Positions 41,373-50,048 of a stretch of DNA of 55,517 nt are shown here, in pieces (position 1 is the first letter of the stretch; the number at the start of each line of letters is the position of its first letter). The notes under the pieces were generated by a model. That model worked only from the letters and a program-made list of their open reading frames with translations. It was not told where the DNA came from and ran no database searches. The position numbers and the translations under genes are program-made. The stretch is from CALJFL01 sp039964455 (GTDB lineage Bacteria; Pseudomonadota; Gammaproteobacteria; Pseudomonadales; Halieaceae): the NCBI GenBank assembly GCA_039964455.1, contig JBDVXK010000008.1, forward strand, positions 1 through 55,517, in the 5' to 3' direction.

Positions 41373-42731
41373 TCAAACTTCAGGGGCCAAAGATTTTCGA
41401 TTCCAGGCCAGGGCCCAGTTGTTCTCCCCCGCCGGCGACGTCTCACGCAAGAGCGTTGAACGGCACAGGCAGAGATCGGCCACGGCCAGCAATTGCTCGC
41501 CGTCGAATAGCAGTGGCAGTCGGCCGCGCCACCAGGGAGGCACAGCCGATTCCTGCATTAGCTGTTTGACCGACATGCTCTGCTGAGACCTCGCTGGCTG
41601 GCAGCGCTCACCACCCTCGCGCCAGCGTACAGTCAGGATTTGACCCGGCGCCAGTGCAATTCCCGGCCCCTGGGTAGGTACCAGCTCCAACTCACCAATG
41701 CCGGCAAGCGCCACGCGCTGCCCCGACTGTAGTGCGACCTCACCTGGAGACTGCCAGTCCAATGGAGCAGGCAACAGGTACACAGCATCCCGGTACCGCT
41801 GCAGCACATAGCTGCCACTATCCAATCGAGGATGTGCGGCTGTATCGGCCTCCTGCAACTGGCGTATAAACTCCACCAGCAGCGAGCGGTCGGGCATGGG
41901 CAAAGCCAACCCCTTCAGCCAGGCCCGCAGCAGCATCGCAAGCTGCTCTGCGCTGGCATTGGTATCCGCCAGTGAGAATCCTGGATCGCCCCAGTCATTC
42001 AGGGTTGTGGCGGGCTGGTCGCGCAATTGCTCCAGCTCAGACGACGCGTAGGCCAGTTGATGAACGGCGCGTTCAATATTGTCGCGGTAGGCCGACCATC
42101 GCACTGCCATCAATGGCAGCACCTGCTGGCGAAGATAATTGCGATCCAGGCTGGTATCTGCATTCGAGGGATCCTCGATATACGTCAACTTCTGCTCATC
42201 GGCATAAGCTGCCAGCTGCTCCCTGCTATGGGCCAGCAATGGGCGCTGCAGACTTCCCTCGCCCAGGCGGCGACTGGCAGGCATGGCGGACAGCCCGTCC
42301 AGGCCAGCGCCGCGCAGCAGTCGCAGAAAGAAGGTCTCGATCTGGTCATCCTGATGATGCCCCATGAACAGCACATCACCCGCACCCAACAGATCCTCAA
42401 ACACCCGGTAACGGCCATCGCGAGCGGCCGACTCCAGACCCTTGCCATCCTGTTCCACGGCGGTGGCCCGTGACACCAGCTCAATGCCCAGTTCGTCACA
42501 AGCAGCCTGGCAGTGTGCCTGCCAGCCTGAAGCTTCGGCCTGCAAACCATGATTGATATGAACGGCGGCAAGAACAGGCGCGCCCGGGTGTGACTGACAC
42601 CAATCATGTAACAGGTGTAGTAGTACCGTGGAATCAAGGCCGCCGCTGAACGCAACGTACCAGTGAGCAGCGTCCACTAGCGGCAAAAGCTGCGGCGAGA
42701 GCTGTCTCGGGTTAAGGATGTTATCGGGCAT
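41373..42731 (-). CDS. tilS: tRNA(Ile)-lysidine synthase
   Basis: A 452-residue TilS, which attaches lysine to C34 of the minor tRNA-Ile so that it reads AUA; it is normally essential. The PP-loop ATP site is VAFSGGLDSTVLLHLL near residue 30. AAVHINHGLQAEASGWQAHC and FMGHHQDDQIETFFLRLLRGAGLDGL are family motifs, and a substrate-binding and C-terminal domain (ILTVRWREGGERCQPA) follow. It starts 29 nt after the accA stop and is probably in the same transcript. Confidence 0.95.
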   Translation of the reverse strand: MPDNILNPRQLSPQLLPLVDAAHWYVAFSGGLDSTVLLHLLHDWCQSHPGAPVLAAVHINHGLQAEASGWQAHCQAACDELGIELVSRATAVEQDGKGLESAARDGRYRVFEDLLGAGDVLFMGHHQDDQIETFFLRLLRGAGLDGLSAMPASRRLGEGSLQRPLLAHSREQLAAYADEQKLTYIEDPSNADTSLDRNYLRQQVLPLMAVRWSAYRDNIERAVHQLAYASSELEQLRDQPATTLNDWGDPGFSLADTNASAEQLAMLLRAWLKGLALPMPDRSLLVEFIRQLQEADTAAHPRLDSGSYVLQRYRDAVYLLPAPLDWQSPGEVALQSGQRVALAGIGELELVPTQGPGIALAPGQILTVRWREGGERCQPARSQQSMSVKQLMQESAVPPWWRGRLPLLFDGEQLLAVADLCLCRSTLLRETSPAGENNWALAWNRKSLAPEV

Positions 42732-42760
42732 GCTCGGCCGAACGGTGCCCGCTTGTGTTC

Positions 42761-43708
42761 CTAGTTGCCGTAGGACATCAAGCGCTGGTAGCGCTTTTCG
42801 AGTAGGTCGGCCAGTGGGATATCCCTGAGAACATCAAGCTGGCCAACAATATGTTCCTGAATACGCTCGGCCATCAGATCAACATCACGGTGAGCACCGC
42901 CCAGGGGTTCCGGGATAGTGGCATCCACAATACCCAGATCCTGCAGCACACTGGAGGTCACCCCCATTGCCTCAGCCGCCTGCGGCGCGTTTTCAGTACT
43001 CTTCCAGATAATATTGGCACAGCCTTCAGGCGAGATCACAAAGTAGGTGGCGTATTGCAGCATGGCCAGGTGGTCGCCCACCCCGATACCCAGTGCGCCG
43101 CCCGAACTGCCTTCGCCTATCACAATACAGATTACAGGGGTTGCCAGACGCGACATCACGGCCAGGTTTTGCGCGATGGACTCACTGATTCCACGCTCCT
43201 CCGAGTCGATGCCCGGGTAAGCTCCCGGCGTATCAATGAGGGTCACGATGGGCATACGAAAGCGCTCTGCCATTTCCATCAGCCGCAGCGCCTTGCGATA
43301 GCCCTCGGGCTTTGGCATCCCGAAGTTGCGCTGCACCTTGTCTTTCACGGCACGGCCCTTCTCCTGGCCTATCACCATCACCGGCTGCCCTTCCAGGCGC
43401 GCAATACCACCCACAATGGCGTTATCGTCGCCAAAATGGCGATCGCCGTGCAACTCGTCAAACTCGGTAAATATACGGGGAATATAATCCAGCGAGTAAG
43501 GTCGCTGGGGGTGGCGGGCAACTTTGACAATATCCCAGGCACTGAGATTACTGTAGATCTTTTCGGTCAGCTTGGTGCTTTTGCCACGCAGGGTTTCGAT
43601 TTCTTCGCTGATATTGATATCTGCGTCGGAGCCCACCAGCTGCAGCTCTTCAATCTTGACCTCCAGCTCGGCAATAGGCTGTTCGAAATCGAGGTAATTG
43701 GGGTTCAT
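42761..43708 (-). CDS. accA: Acetyl-CoA carboxylase carboxyltransferase subunit alpha
   Basis: A 315-residue AccA, which with AccD moves the carboxyl group from carboxybiotin to acetyl-CoA in the first step of fatty-acid synthesis. The N-terminal helix MNPNYLDFEQPIAELEVKI, HPQRPYSLDYIPRIFTEFDE, RNFGMPKPEGYRKALRLM, PIVTLIDTPGAYPGIDSEER and IGEGSSGGALGIGVGD follow the normal order. It is the first gene of the accA-tilS run; the oadB gene ends 75 nt upstream. Confidence 0.97.
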   Translation of the reverse strand: MNPNYLDFEQPIAELEVKIEELQLVGSDADINISEEIETLRGKSTKLTEKIYSNLSAWDIVKVARHPQRPYSLDYIPRIFTEFDELHGDRHFGDDNAIVGGIARLEGQPVMVIGQEKGRAVKDKVQRNFGMPKPEGYRKALRLMEMAERFRMPIVTLIDTPGAYPGIDSEERGISESIAQNLAVMSRLATPVICIVIGEGSSGGALGIGVGDHLAMLQYATYFVISPEGCANIIWKSTENAPQAAEAMGVTSSVLQDLGIVDATIPEPLGGAHRDVDLMAERIQEHIVGQLDVLRDIPLADLLEKRYQRLMSYGN

Positions 43709-43783
43709 TGGCTTCTTGGCCCGGTCAGCGAGTCTTACCGACAGTTTACAGAAACTTGTGGACTGCCCGCAATGCGCCTGGGG

Positions 43784-45088
43784 TCAGCCGCCCACCAGCG
43801 CGATCATTACGCCGGCTGCCACGGCCGATCCAATCACACCGGCAACATTGGGGCCCATCGCATGCATCAGGAGGAAGTTGTGGGGATTTGCCTCCAGCCC
43901 CACTTTATTACTGACCCGGGCTGCCATGGGCACAGCGGAGACGCCCGCCGAGCCAATGAGCGGGTTCAATGGCGTTCCGCCAAACTTGTTCATTAACTTG
44001 GCAATCAACACACCACTGGCGGTGCCTATACCGAAGGCAACGATACCCAGACCCAGGATGCCCAATGTGTTGATATCCAGGAATTTATCTGCCACCAGCT
44101 TGGAGCCAACAGACAAGCCCAGGAAGATGGTGGTGATATTAATCAGTGCATTTTGTACGGTGTCGCTGAGGCGGTCGACAACACCACACTCTTTCATGAG
44201 ATTACCAAAACAAAACATACCTAGCAGTGGTGCAGCCGCCGGCAACAACAGGGCAACCAGAATCAACAACACCAGCGGGAACACAATTTTCTCGCGGCGG
44301 GATACAGGACGCAGCTGTACCATCTCGATTTTGCGCTCGGCCTCTGTGGTCAATGCACGCATAATCGGCGGCTGTATCATGGGCACCAGCGCCATATAGG
44401 AATAGGCGGCCACGGCTATGGCGCCCAACAGGTCTGGCGCCAGAACGCTCGATACATAAATGGCCGTTGGCCCGTCAGCTCCGCCGATAATGCCAATGGC
44501 TGCCGCGTCCGCGATGCTGAAATCCATCCAACCCAGCGAGGTCATCCCGACAGCACCCAGTACGGTGGCAAAGATTCCGAATTGCGCAGCGGCGCCCAGG
44601 AAAAGCGTTTTGGGATTGGCAAGCAAGGGACCGAAGTCAGTCATCGCACCCACGCCCATAAAAATGACCAGGGGTGCAACACCGCTGGCGATTGCCACCG
44701 TGTAGAAATTGTAAAGCATGCCATTATCGAAGCCGGCATCCATTGCGACGGCCTGCACCGCCACATGGGATTGGGCTCCTGCGCCGTTGTAGGCCGCCAG
44801 TATCTGCTCAGCACTGGCGCCCGCCTGCAAGGCGAGGCTCTGGGCCATGGCCGCCAACAGGGCTGGGTCCGCTGCCTGAACCGCATTTTCCACCGCAGAA
44901 TAGGCCAGTCCCGCACCTGGAATATTGGCAAGAATGCCGCCAAAGCCTATAGGAACCAGCAGCAGTGGCTCGAAACCGCGCCGGATCGCCAGAAAGAGCA
45001 GCATCAAGCCTATGAGGATCATAAACACCTGGCCCGGGGCTATCTGGGCAAGGCCGGAGGACCCCCAAAGTAGAAGTAAATTTTCCAT
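43784..45088 (-). CDS. oadB: Na+-translocating oxaloacetate decarboxylase, beta subunit
   Basis: A 434-residue polytopic membrane protein that decarboxylates carboxybiotin and pumps Na+ out of the cell. The N-terminal GQVFMILIGLMLLFLAIRRG, the conserved GFGGILANIPGAG and MGVGAMTDFGPLLANPKT, the central helix-loop with DFSIADAAAIGIIGGADGPT (functional Asp in the family) and GLSVGSKLV with GTASGVLIAKLMNKF are all seen. It starts 4 nt after oadA and ends the oadGAB operon. Confidence 0.95.
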   Translation of the reverse strand: MENLLLLWGSSGLAQIAPGQVFMILIGLMLLFLAIRRGFEPLLLVPIGFGGILANIPGAGLAYSAVENAVQAADPALLAAMAQSLALQAGASAEQILAAYNGAGAQSHVAVQAVAMDAGFDNGMLYNFYTVAIASGVAPLVIFMGVGAMTDFGPLLANPKTLFLGAAAQFGIFATVLGAVGMTSLGWMDFSIADAAAIGIIGGADGPTAIYVSSVLAPDLLGAIAVAAYSYMALVPMIQPPIMRALTTEAERKIEMVQLRPVSRREKIVFPLVLLILVALLLPAAAPLLGMFCFGNLMKECGVVDRLSDTVQNALINITTIFLGLSVGSKLVADKFLDINTLGILGLGIVAFGIGTASGVLIAKLMNKFGGTPLNPLIGSAGVSAVPMAARVSNKVGLEANPHNFLLMHAMGPNVAGVIGSAVAAGVMIALVGG

Positions 45089-45092
45089 AAGA

Positions 45093-46877
45093 TCAGGCCA
45101 GCGTCACCAGTGCATCACCCACGGCAACCACGTCGCCGGCCTTTACACAGACTGTTGCAATAGTGCCATCTGCGGAGGCGCGTACCTCGGTCTCCATCTT
45201 CATGGCCTCCAGTATCACGATGACCTCTCCGGCCGAAACCTGGTCGCCGGGCGCCACATTGACCCGAACGATATTGCCGGCCAGCGGTGACGGGATAGAC
45301 TCGCCGCCCGTTGAGGGTGCAGCCGGGGCGGCGGCAGCATCCACTCGCCCTACTTCACCACCCGCACTTACCTCGACGACATAATCCCTGCCATTAACCT
45401 TGACGGTGTAAACACCGGAATCGCCAGCGGGTGCCGTAGAGGCCGCGCCAGACGCCTGCTCGGCGGCTGGGACACTTCCCGGTACTGGCTCGAATGCATC
45501 GGGATTGCCGCGGTTTTCCAAAAATTTCAGCCCTACCTGCGGGAACAGTGCATAGGTCAACACATCATCGATTCGACCCTCACCGGCTGTCAGCGTCACC
45601 CCCTTCTCATCGGCCAGGGCCTGCAACTCACTGCCCAGAACGTCAAGCTCGGCCTCCAGCAGATCGGCCGGACGACAGGTCACCGGCTGCCCACCTTCCA
45701 GCACACGGGCTTGCAGTTCGCTGTCAACCGGAGCCGGCGTGGCGCCATACTCACCTTTGAGTACGCCCGCAGTCTCACGCGATATGGACTTGTAACGTTC
45801 GCCAGTCAGCACATTGAGCACCGATTGCGAGCCAACGATTTGCGATGTCGGTGTAACCAGCGGAATAAAACCAAGGTCTTCACGCACCCGCGGGATCTCG
45901 GCGAGCACCTCATCCATTTTGTCAGCAGCACCCTGCTCGCGCAGCTGGTTCTCCATATTGGTCAACATGCCGCCGGGAACCTGAGCCACCAGTATCCGTG
46001 AATCGGTACCTCGTAAAGAGCCTTCAAACTGGACATATTTCTTACGAACTTCGCGAAAGAGCGCTGCTATTTCCTCCAGCTTGTGGATATCCAGCCCGGT
46101 GTCGCGATCTGTGCCTTGAAGAATGGCAACAATAGATTCTGTCGGTGAATGGCCGTAAGTCATGGACATGGATGAAATCGCCGTATCGACATTGTCGATA
46201 CCGGCCTCGACACATTTAAGAATTGTGGCAGTGGATAGACCGGTGGTGGCGTGACAGTGCAACTGTATGGGGATGTCACAAGCGGCCTTCAGGCGACTGA
46301 CCAACTCGTAGCCGTCATAAGGCCGTAACAGGCCGGCCATATCCTTGATGGCAATAGAGTCTGCACCCATATCCTCAATCTGTTTGCCCTGCTCCACCCA
46401 GGTTTCTATATCGTGCACAGGGCTAAGCGTATAGGAGATTGTGCCCTGCGCATGCTTGCCCACGGCCTTCACGGCGCGCAGTGCAACATCGATGTTGCGC
46501 ATATCATTCATGGCATCAAACACGCGAAAAACATCTACGCCATTGGTTGCGGCGCGTTCTACAAATTTTTCAACCACATCATCGGCGTAGTGGCGATATC
46601 CGAGAATATTCTGCCCGCGAAACAGCATCTGCTGCGGCGTTTTGGGCATGGCTTTCTTTAATTCACGCATGCGCTCCCAGGGGTCTTCACCCAGATAACG
46701 TATGCAAGCATCAAAGGTGGCGCCACCCCAGGACTCCAGCGACCAAAAGCCGATATCGTCGAGCTTGGCCGCGATGGGCAGCATATCGTCCAGCCGCAGC
46801 CTGGTAGCAAATAGAGACTGATGCGCATCACGCAGCACCACGTCTGTAATCCCCAATTTGCGTTTATTCTGTTCCAT
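45093..46877 (-). CDS. oadA: Oxaloacetate decarboxylase, alpha subunit (biotin-carrying carboxyltransferase)
   Basis: About 594 residues. The N-terminal TIM-barrel carboxyltransferase has DVVLRDAHQSLFATRLR (metal Asp), FWSLESWGGATFDACIRYL and IQLHCHATTGLSTATI with the HxH metal ligands. A PYC/OadA-type middle domain follows, then an Ala/Pro-rich hinge. The biotinyl domain has the biotin lysine in EAMKMETEV, about 35 residues from the end. It transfers the carboxyl of oxaloacetate to biotin for the beta subunit. ATG 46877 with AGAGAG 8 nt upstream is preferred over the in-frame GTG at 46886. oadG lies 38 nt upstream and oadB 4 nt downstream. Confidence 0.96.
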   Translation of the reverse strand: MEQNKRKLGITDVVLRDAHQSLFATRLRLDDMLPIAAKLDDIGFWSLESWGGATFDACIRYLGEDPWERMRELKKAMPKTPQQMLFRGQNILGYRHYADDVVEKFVERAATNGVDVFRVFDAMNDMRNIDVALRAVKAVGKHAQGTISYTLSPVHDIETWVEQGKQIEDMGADSIAIKDMAGLLRPYDGYELVSRLKAACDIPIQLHCHATTGLSTATILKCVEAGIDNVDTAISSMSMTYGHSPTESIVAILQGTDRDTGLDIHKLEEIAALFREVRKKYVQFEGSLRGTDSRILVAQVPGGMLTNMENQLREQGAADKMDEVLAEIPRVREDLGFIPLVTPTSQIVGSQSVLNVLTGERYKSISRETAGVLKGEYGATPAPVDSELQARVLEGGQPVTCRPADLLEAELDVLGSELQALADEKGVTLTAGEGRIDDVLTYALFPQVGLKFLENRGNPDAFEPVPGSVPAAEQASGAASTAPAGDSGVYTVKVNGRDYVVEVSAGGEVGRVDAAAAPAAPSTGGESIPSPLAGNIVRVNVAPGDQVSAGEVIVILEAMKMETEVRASADGTIATVCVKAGDVVAVGDALVTLA

Positions 46878-46915
46878 GCTTAACACTCTCTGCTTCTGTC
46901 AGCCGCTCTTAAGGA

Positions 46916-47158
46916 TCAGGATCGATTTCGGTGCGCGTGAACCGCCGCGGTAATAGCAGCGACAACGTCATCATCGGGTGCAGTATTGCCGACCGCTTGC
47001 TGCGCTACTGCGGCAGCGGGCTCGGCCTCTGCAAAGTAGCGCTGCAATATCGCCGACATAAGCGTGGTGACCACCACCAGCAGCGTTAAAAAAACGACAA
47101 CCGTGCCCATACCGTACAACATCAGCTCAACGCCCTGGGCCACAATATCTCCCTGCAT
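46916..47158 (-). CDS. oadG: Oxaloacetate decarboxylase, gamma subunit
   Basis: An 80-residue membrane protein with one N-terminal transmembrane helix (LYGMGTVVVFLTLLVVVTTLM). A hinge of Pro/Ala/Glu and a short C-terminal tail follow, with DDDVVAAITAAVHAHR, where histidines near the end can bind the zinc needed for assembly. The gamma subunit anchors the alpha subunit to the membrane. It is the first gene of oadGAB, the standard order; small OadG proteins are poorly conserved, but size, position and hydropathy agree. Confidence 0.92.
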   Translation of the reverse strand: MQGDIVAQGVELMLYGMGTVVVFLTLLVVVTTLMSAILQRYFAEAEPAAAVAQQAVGNTAPDDDVVAAITAAVHAHRNRS

Positions 47159-47310
47159 ACCTGACTCTCTTCCTGTCCGACAACACCAGTCAATATAATA
47201 AGTCAGGATAGCCTATCGGCGCTATTACCATTGAGTGTTAGACGCACCGCGTGGCCCGCGTTGAGCTGCTTGCGTATAATCGCTGTCATGCTCAACTACC
47301 GGACCGTCTG

Positions 47311-48288
47311 ATGCGCCTGATGCTAGCCCCTATGGAGGGGGTTATCGATCACACAATGCGAGAACTGCTCACCAGCCTGGGCAGCGTGGATCGCTGTGTC
47401 ACCGAGTTTGTCAGGGTCAGCGAACGCCTCTTGCCGCCCCGGGTTTTCTATCGCCTATGCCCGGAGCTTCACACCGGGGGCGAAACTCTGAGCGGTGTTC
47501 CCGTGTATGTGCAGCTACTGGGCGGACAGCCGCAGGTGCTGGCCGAAAATGGGGCCAGAGCTGCCGAGCTGGGCGCGCCGGGTGTAGATCTCAACTTTGG
47601 CTGCCCCGCAAAAACCGTCAACCGCTCTGATGGCGGCTCGATCATTCTGCGCCAACCCGAGCGGGTACACACGCTGGTTGCGGCAGTGCGTGAGGCGGTT
47701 CCCGACTCCGTGCCCGTTACCGTCAAAATACGATTGGGCTACGAAGACCAGGATCGCTTTCTGGAGACGGTCAGTGGCATAGAAGACGCCGGTGCGACTG
47801 AATTGACCATCCATGCCCGCACCAAAAAACACGGCTATCGACCCCCCGCCTACTGGGATCAGATTGCCCGCGCCAGGGAACGGGTGAGCCTACCGATAAT
47901 TGCCAATGGCGAGGTGTGGAGCCCAGCCGATGCCCTGCGCTGCCAGGAAGTTACCGGCTGTAGCGATATTATGTTGGGCAGGGGCGCACTATGCCGGCCC
48001 GACCTTGCCAGGTTGGTTCGCGCAGCAGCAAATGGCTACGCCATGGAACCGCTATCATGGGACGATATCCCCATACTATTGCAGCAATTCTTTGAACTTA
48101 ACCTGGCTCACTACGATGCTGGCCACGCCGGGAATCCGCTCAAGCAATGGCTGGTTTATTTGCGCGGCTATTTTCCGCAAGCATCGGTACTGTTCGAATC
48201 CGTGAAGCGGTTACGTAAGCCCGAGGACATCGCGCCTGTGCTGCAGCGCGCCGTGGCACTTAGCGCCGCGAAGCAACAGGCCGCCTGA
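47311..48288 (+). CDS. dusC: tRNA-dihydrouridine(16) synthase DusC
   Basis: About 325 residues of FMN-dependent tRNA-dihydrouridine synthase. The N terminus MRLMLAPMEGVIDHTMRELL, the segment CVTEFVRVSERLLPPRVFYR, and the catalytic cysteine in VDLNFGCPAKTVNRSDGG follow the DusC subgroup, as do ELTIHARTKKHGYRPP and IMLGRGALCRPDLARLV. DusC reduces U16 of tRNA. The frame is open to 47251, but ATG 47311 gives the family N terminus. It is divergent from oadG and followed 132 nt later by the peptide transporter. Confidence 0.93.
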   Translation: MRLMLAPMEGVIDHTMRELLTSLGSVDRCVTEFVRVSERLLPPRVFYRLCPELHTGGETLSGVPVYVQLLGGQPQVLAENGARAAELGAPGVDLNFGCPAKTVNRSDGGSIILRQPERVHTLVAAVREAVPDSVPVTVKIRLGYEDQDRFLETVSGIEDAGATELTIHARTKKHGYRPPAYWDQIARARERVSLPIIANGEVWSPADALRCQEVTGCSDIMLGRGALCRPDLARLVRAAANGYAMEPLSWDDIPILLQQFFELNLAHYDAGHAGNPLKQWLVYLRGYFPQASVLFESVKRLRKPEDIAPVLQRAVALSAAKQQAA

Positions 48289-48420
48289 CAAGCCAACGGG
48301 GCAGAAAGAAAAGCACCATTGCCCAAAAAATGATCATGGAGGGTTTTAGCCTTTCGCACGTCTCACCCCTATATACTTGCAACCAAATTTGAACGATAAG
48401 AATATTCCAGGCCTTCGTAT

Positions 48421-49974
48421 ATGACCCCCAGCCACACAGCTCCCGACCCTGCCAGCGACACGGGCTTTATAGGCCACCCCCGCGGTCTCTTTGTTTGCTT
48501 TGCGACCGAACTGTGGGAAAGATTTTCGTTTTACGGCATGAAGTACCTGCTGTTGCTGTACCTGACCAAGTACCACCTGTTCAGCGACACTAACGGTCTG
48601 GAAGTGCTGGGCGGCTATGCTGCGCTTGTCTACGCCATGCCCGTGATCGGCGGACTGTTAGCGGATCGCTATCTGGGCATGCGCAAGGCCGTGGTGTTCG
48701 GCGGTATCCTGCTGGTACTTGGACACCTGGGCATGGCCTTTGAAGGTGAACAGGCGCGCTCGCTCAATGGCGTGGTCGTGCGCGATGAGGGTGCTCTGCA
48801 AATATTCTATTTTTCTCTGGCGCTGATCATCATCGGTGTCGGATTCCTCAAGCCCAACATCTCAACCATCGTGGGGCAGCTGTATGGTGAAGACGACCCT
48901 CGCAGAGACTCCGGTTTCACCATTTTTTATATGGGCATCAACCTGGGCGCATTCAGCGCCACGCTGCTGTGCGGATACCTGGGCGAGACCTATGGCTGGT
49001 CTTACGGTTTTGGGGCAGCGGGTATAGGTATGCTTTTTGGGCTGGCTACATTCATAGGCGGCCAGAACCACTTGCACGGGCACGCAGAACCGCGCGACCC
49101 TGAATTACTCAAAGAGCGCTCTTTTCTGGGCGCCAGCAAGGAAATCACCATCTACCTTTGCGGCCTTGTCGGTGTGGTCGTGGTCTGGAAAATGTTGCAG
49201 TTTCACGGCGCGGTCGGTTTTACCTTAAACGCCATGTCGGTGGCCGTTCTGATTGGCTTAACCTGGTTCATCACCACCCGATGCGACGCGGTGGAGCGCA
49301 GCAGGATGATCGTGTTGATTGTCTTGACCATGTCTACCGTGGTGTTTTGGGCACTATTTGAGCAGAGTGCGGCATCGATGACCTTGTTTGCCGACAGGGT
49401 AATGAATCGTGAGATGCTGGGCATAGAATTTACGGCAGCACAATTTGGCGCGCTTAACTCATTTTTCATCTTCCTGTTTGCACCGGTATTCGCCTGGTTG
49501 TGGACCACGCTGGGACGTCGCGGGCTGGAGCCAAACACTCCGATCAAGTTTGCCCTGGGGATAGCACAGGCCGGCCTGGGTTTCGGGGCACTTGTTGTGG
49601 GCTCTGCCATGCCAGACGAAGCCGGACTGGTATCGGCCTACTGGATGGTACTGGCTTACCTGTTGCATACCACGGGCGAGCTTTGCCTGTCACCTGTGGG
49701 CTTATCTGCGGTAACCAAGCTCGCAGTACCCAGCGTAGTGGGTGTCATGATGGGATCCTGGTTCCTCGCAACCGCATATTCTGAGTTTGTTGCCGTGCAA
49801 CTGGCCAAGTTAGCGGCGGTTGAAACCGTTAATGGCGCTGTTACAGACGTCGGTATGGCGTTGGCCAGCTATGCGGAACTCTTCAACAACCTCTTATGGA
49901 TGGGCTTGGTGTTCGCGGCCATTCTGCTGCTGTTTTCACCCCTGCTTAAGCGGATGATGCACGGCGTCCACTGA
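48421..49974 (+). CDS. POT/PTR2 family proton-dependent peptide transporter
   Basis: A 517-residue MFS-type oligopeptide transporter with about 14 hydrophobic helices. The family motif ATELWERFSFYGMKYLLLLYL (the ExxERFxYYG signature) in the first helix, FLKPNISTIVGQLYGEDDPRRD, FTIFYMGINLGAFSATLLCGYLG and the late GELCLSPVGLSAVTKLA are all characteristic. It imports di- and tripeptides with protons. A possible -10 hexamer TATACT is at 48372-48377, 44 nt before the ATG; no clear ribosome site is seen. It precedes the aminopeptidase gene (74-nt gap), suggesting a peptide-use role. Confidence 0.93.
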   Translation: MTPSHTAPDPASDTGFIGHPRGLFVCFATELWERFSFYGMKYLLLLYLTKYHLFSDTNGLEVLGGYAALVYAMPVIGGLLADRYLGMRKAVVFGGILLVLGHLGMAFEGEQARSLNGVVVRDEGALQIFYFSLALIIIGVGFLKPNISTIVGQLYGEDDPRRDSGFTIFYMGINLGAFSATLLCGYLGETYGWSYGFGAAGIGMLFGLATFIGGQNHLHGHAEPRDPELLKERSFLGASKEITIYLCGLVGVVVVWKMLQFHGAVGFTLNAMSVAVLIGLTWFITTRCDAVERSRMIVLIVLTMSTVVFWALFEQSAASMTLFADRVMNREMLGIEFTAAQFGALNSFFIFLFAPVFAWLWTTLGRRGLEPNTPIKFALGIAQAGLGFGALVVGSAMPDEAGLVSAYWMVLAYLLHTTGELCLSPVGLSAVTKLAVPSVVGVMMGSWFLATAYSEFVAVQLAKLAAVETVNGAVTDVGMALASYAELFNNLLWMGLVFAAILLLFSPLLKRMMHGVH

Positions 49975-50048
49975 TATAGCGTTAGCAGCCACCACTTCCA
50001 CTTAATACAACAATCACTGGTATGACAAAAATGACTGGAAATCACCCA

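Noticed and set aside
42851..43996. 381-codon plus-strand frame opposite accA and oadB
   Set aside because: It lies antisense to accA and the 3' end of oadB, crosses their boundary, and its His/Gln-rich translation fits no family.
47159..47310. Possible small gene or RNA in the oadG-dusC divergent gap
   Set aside because: No frame with a ribosome site and no cloverleaf or strong hairpin is visible; it is best read as a shared promoter region.
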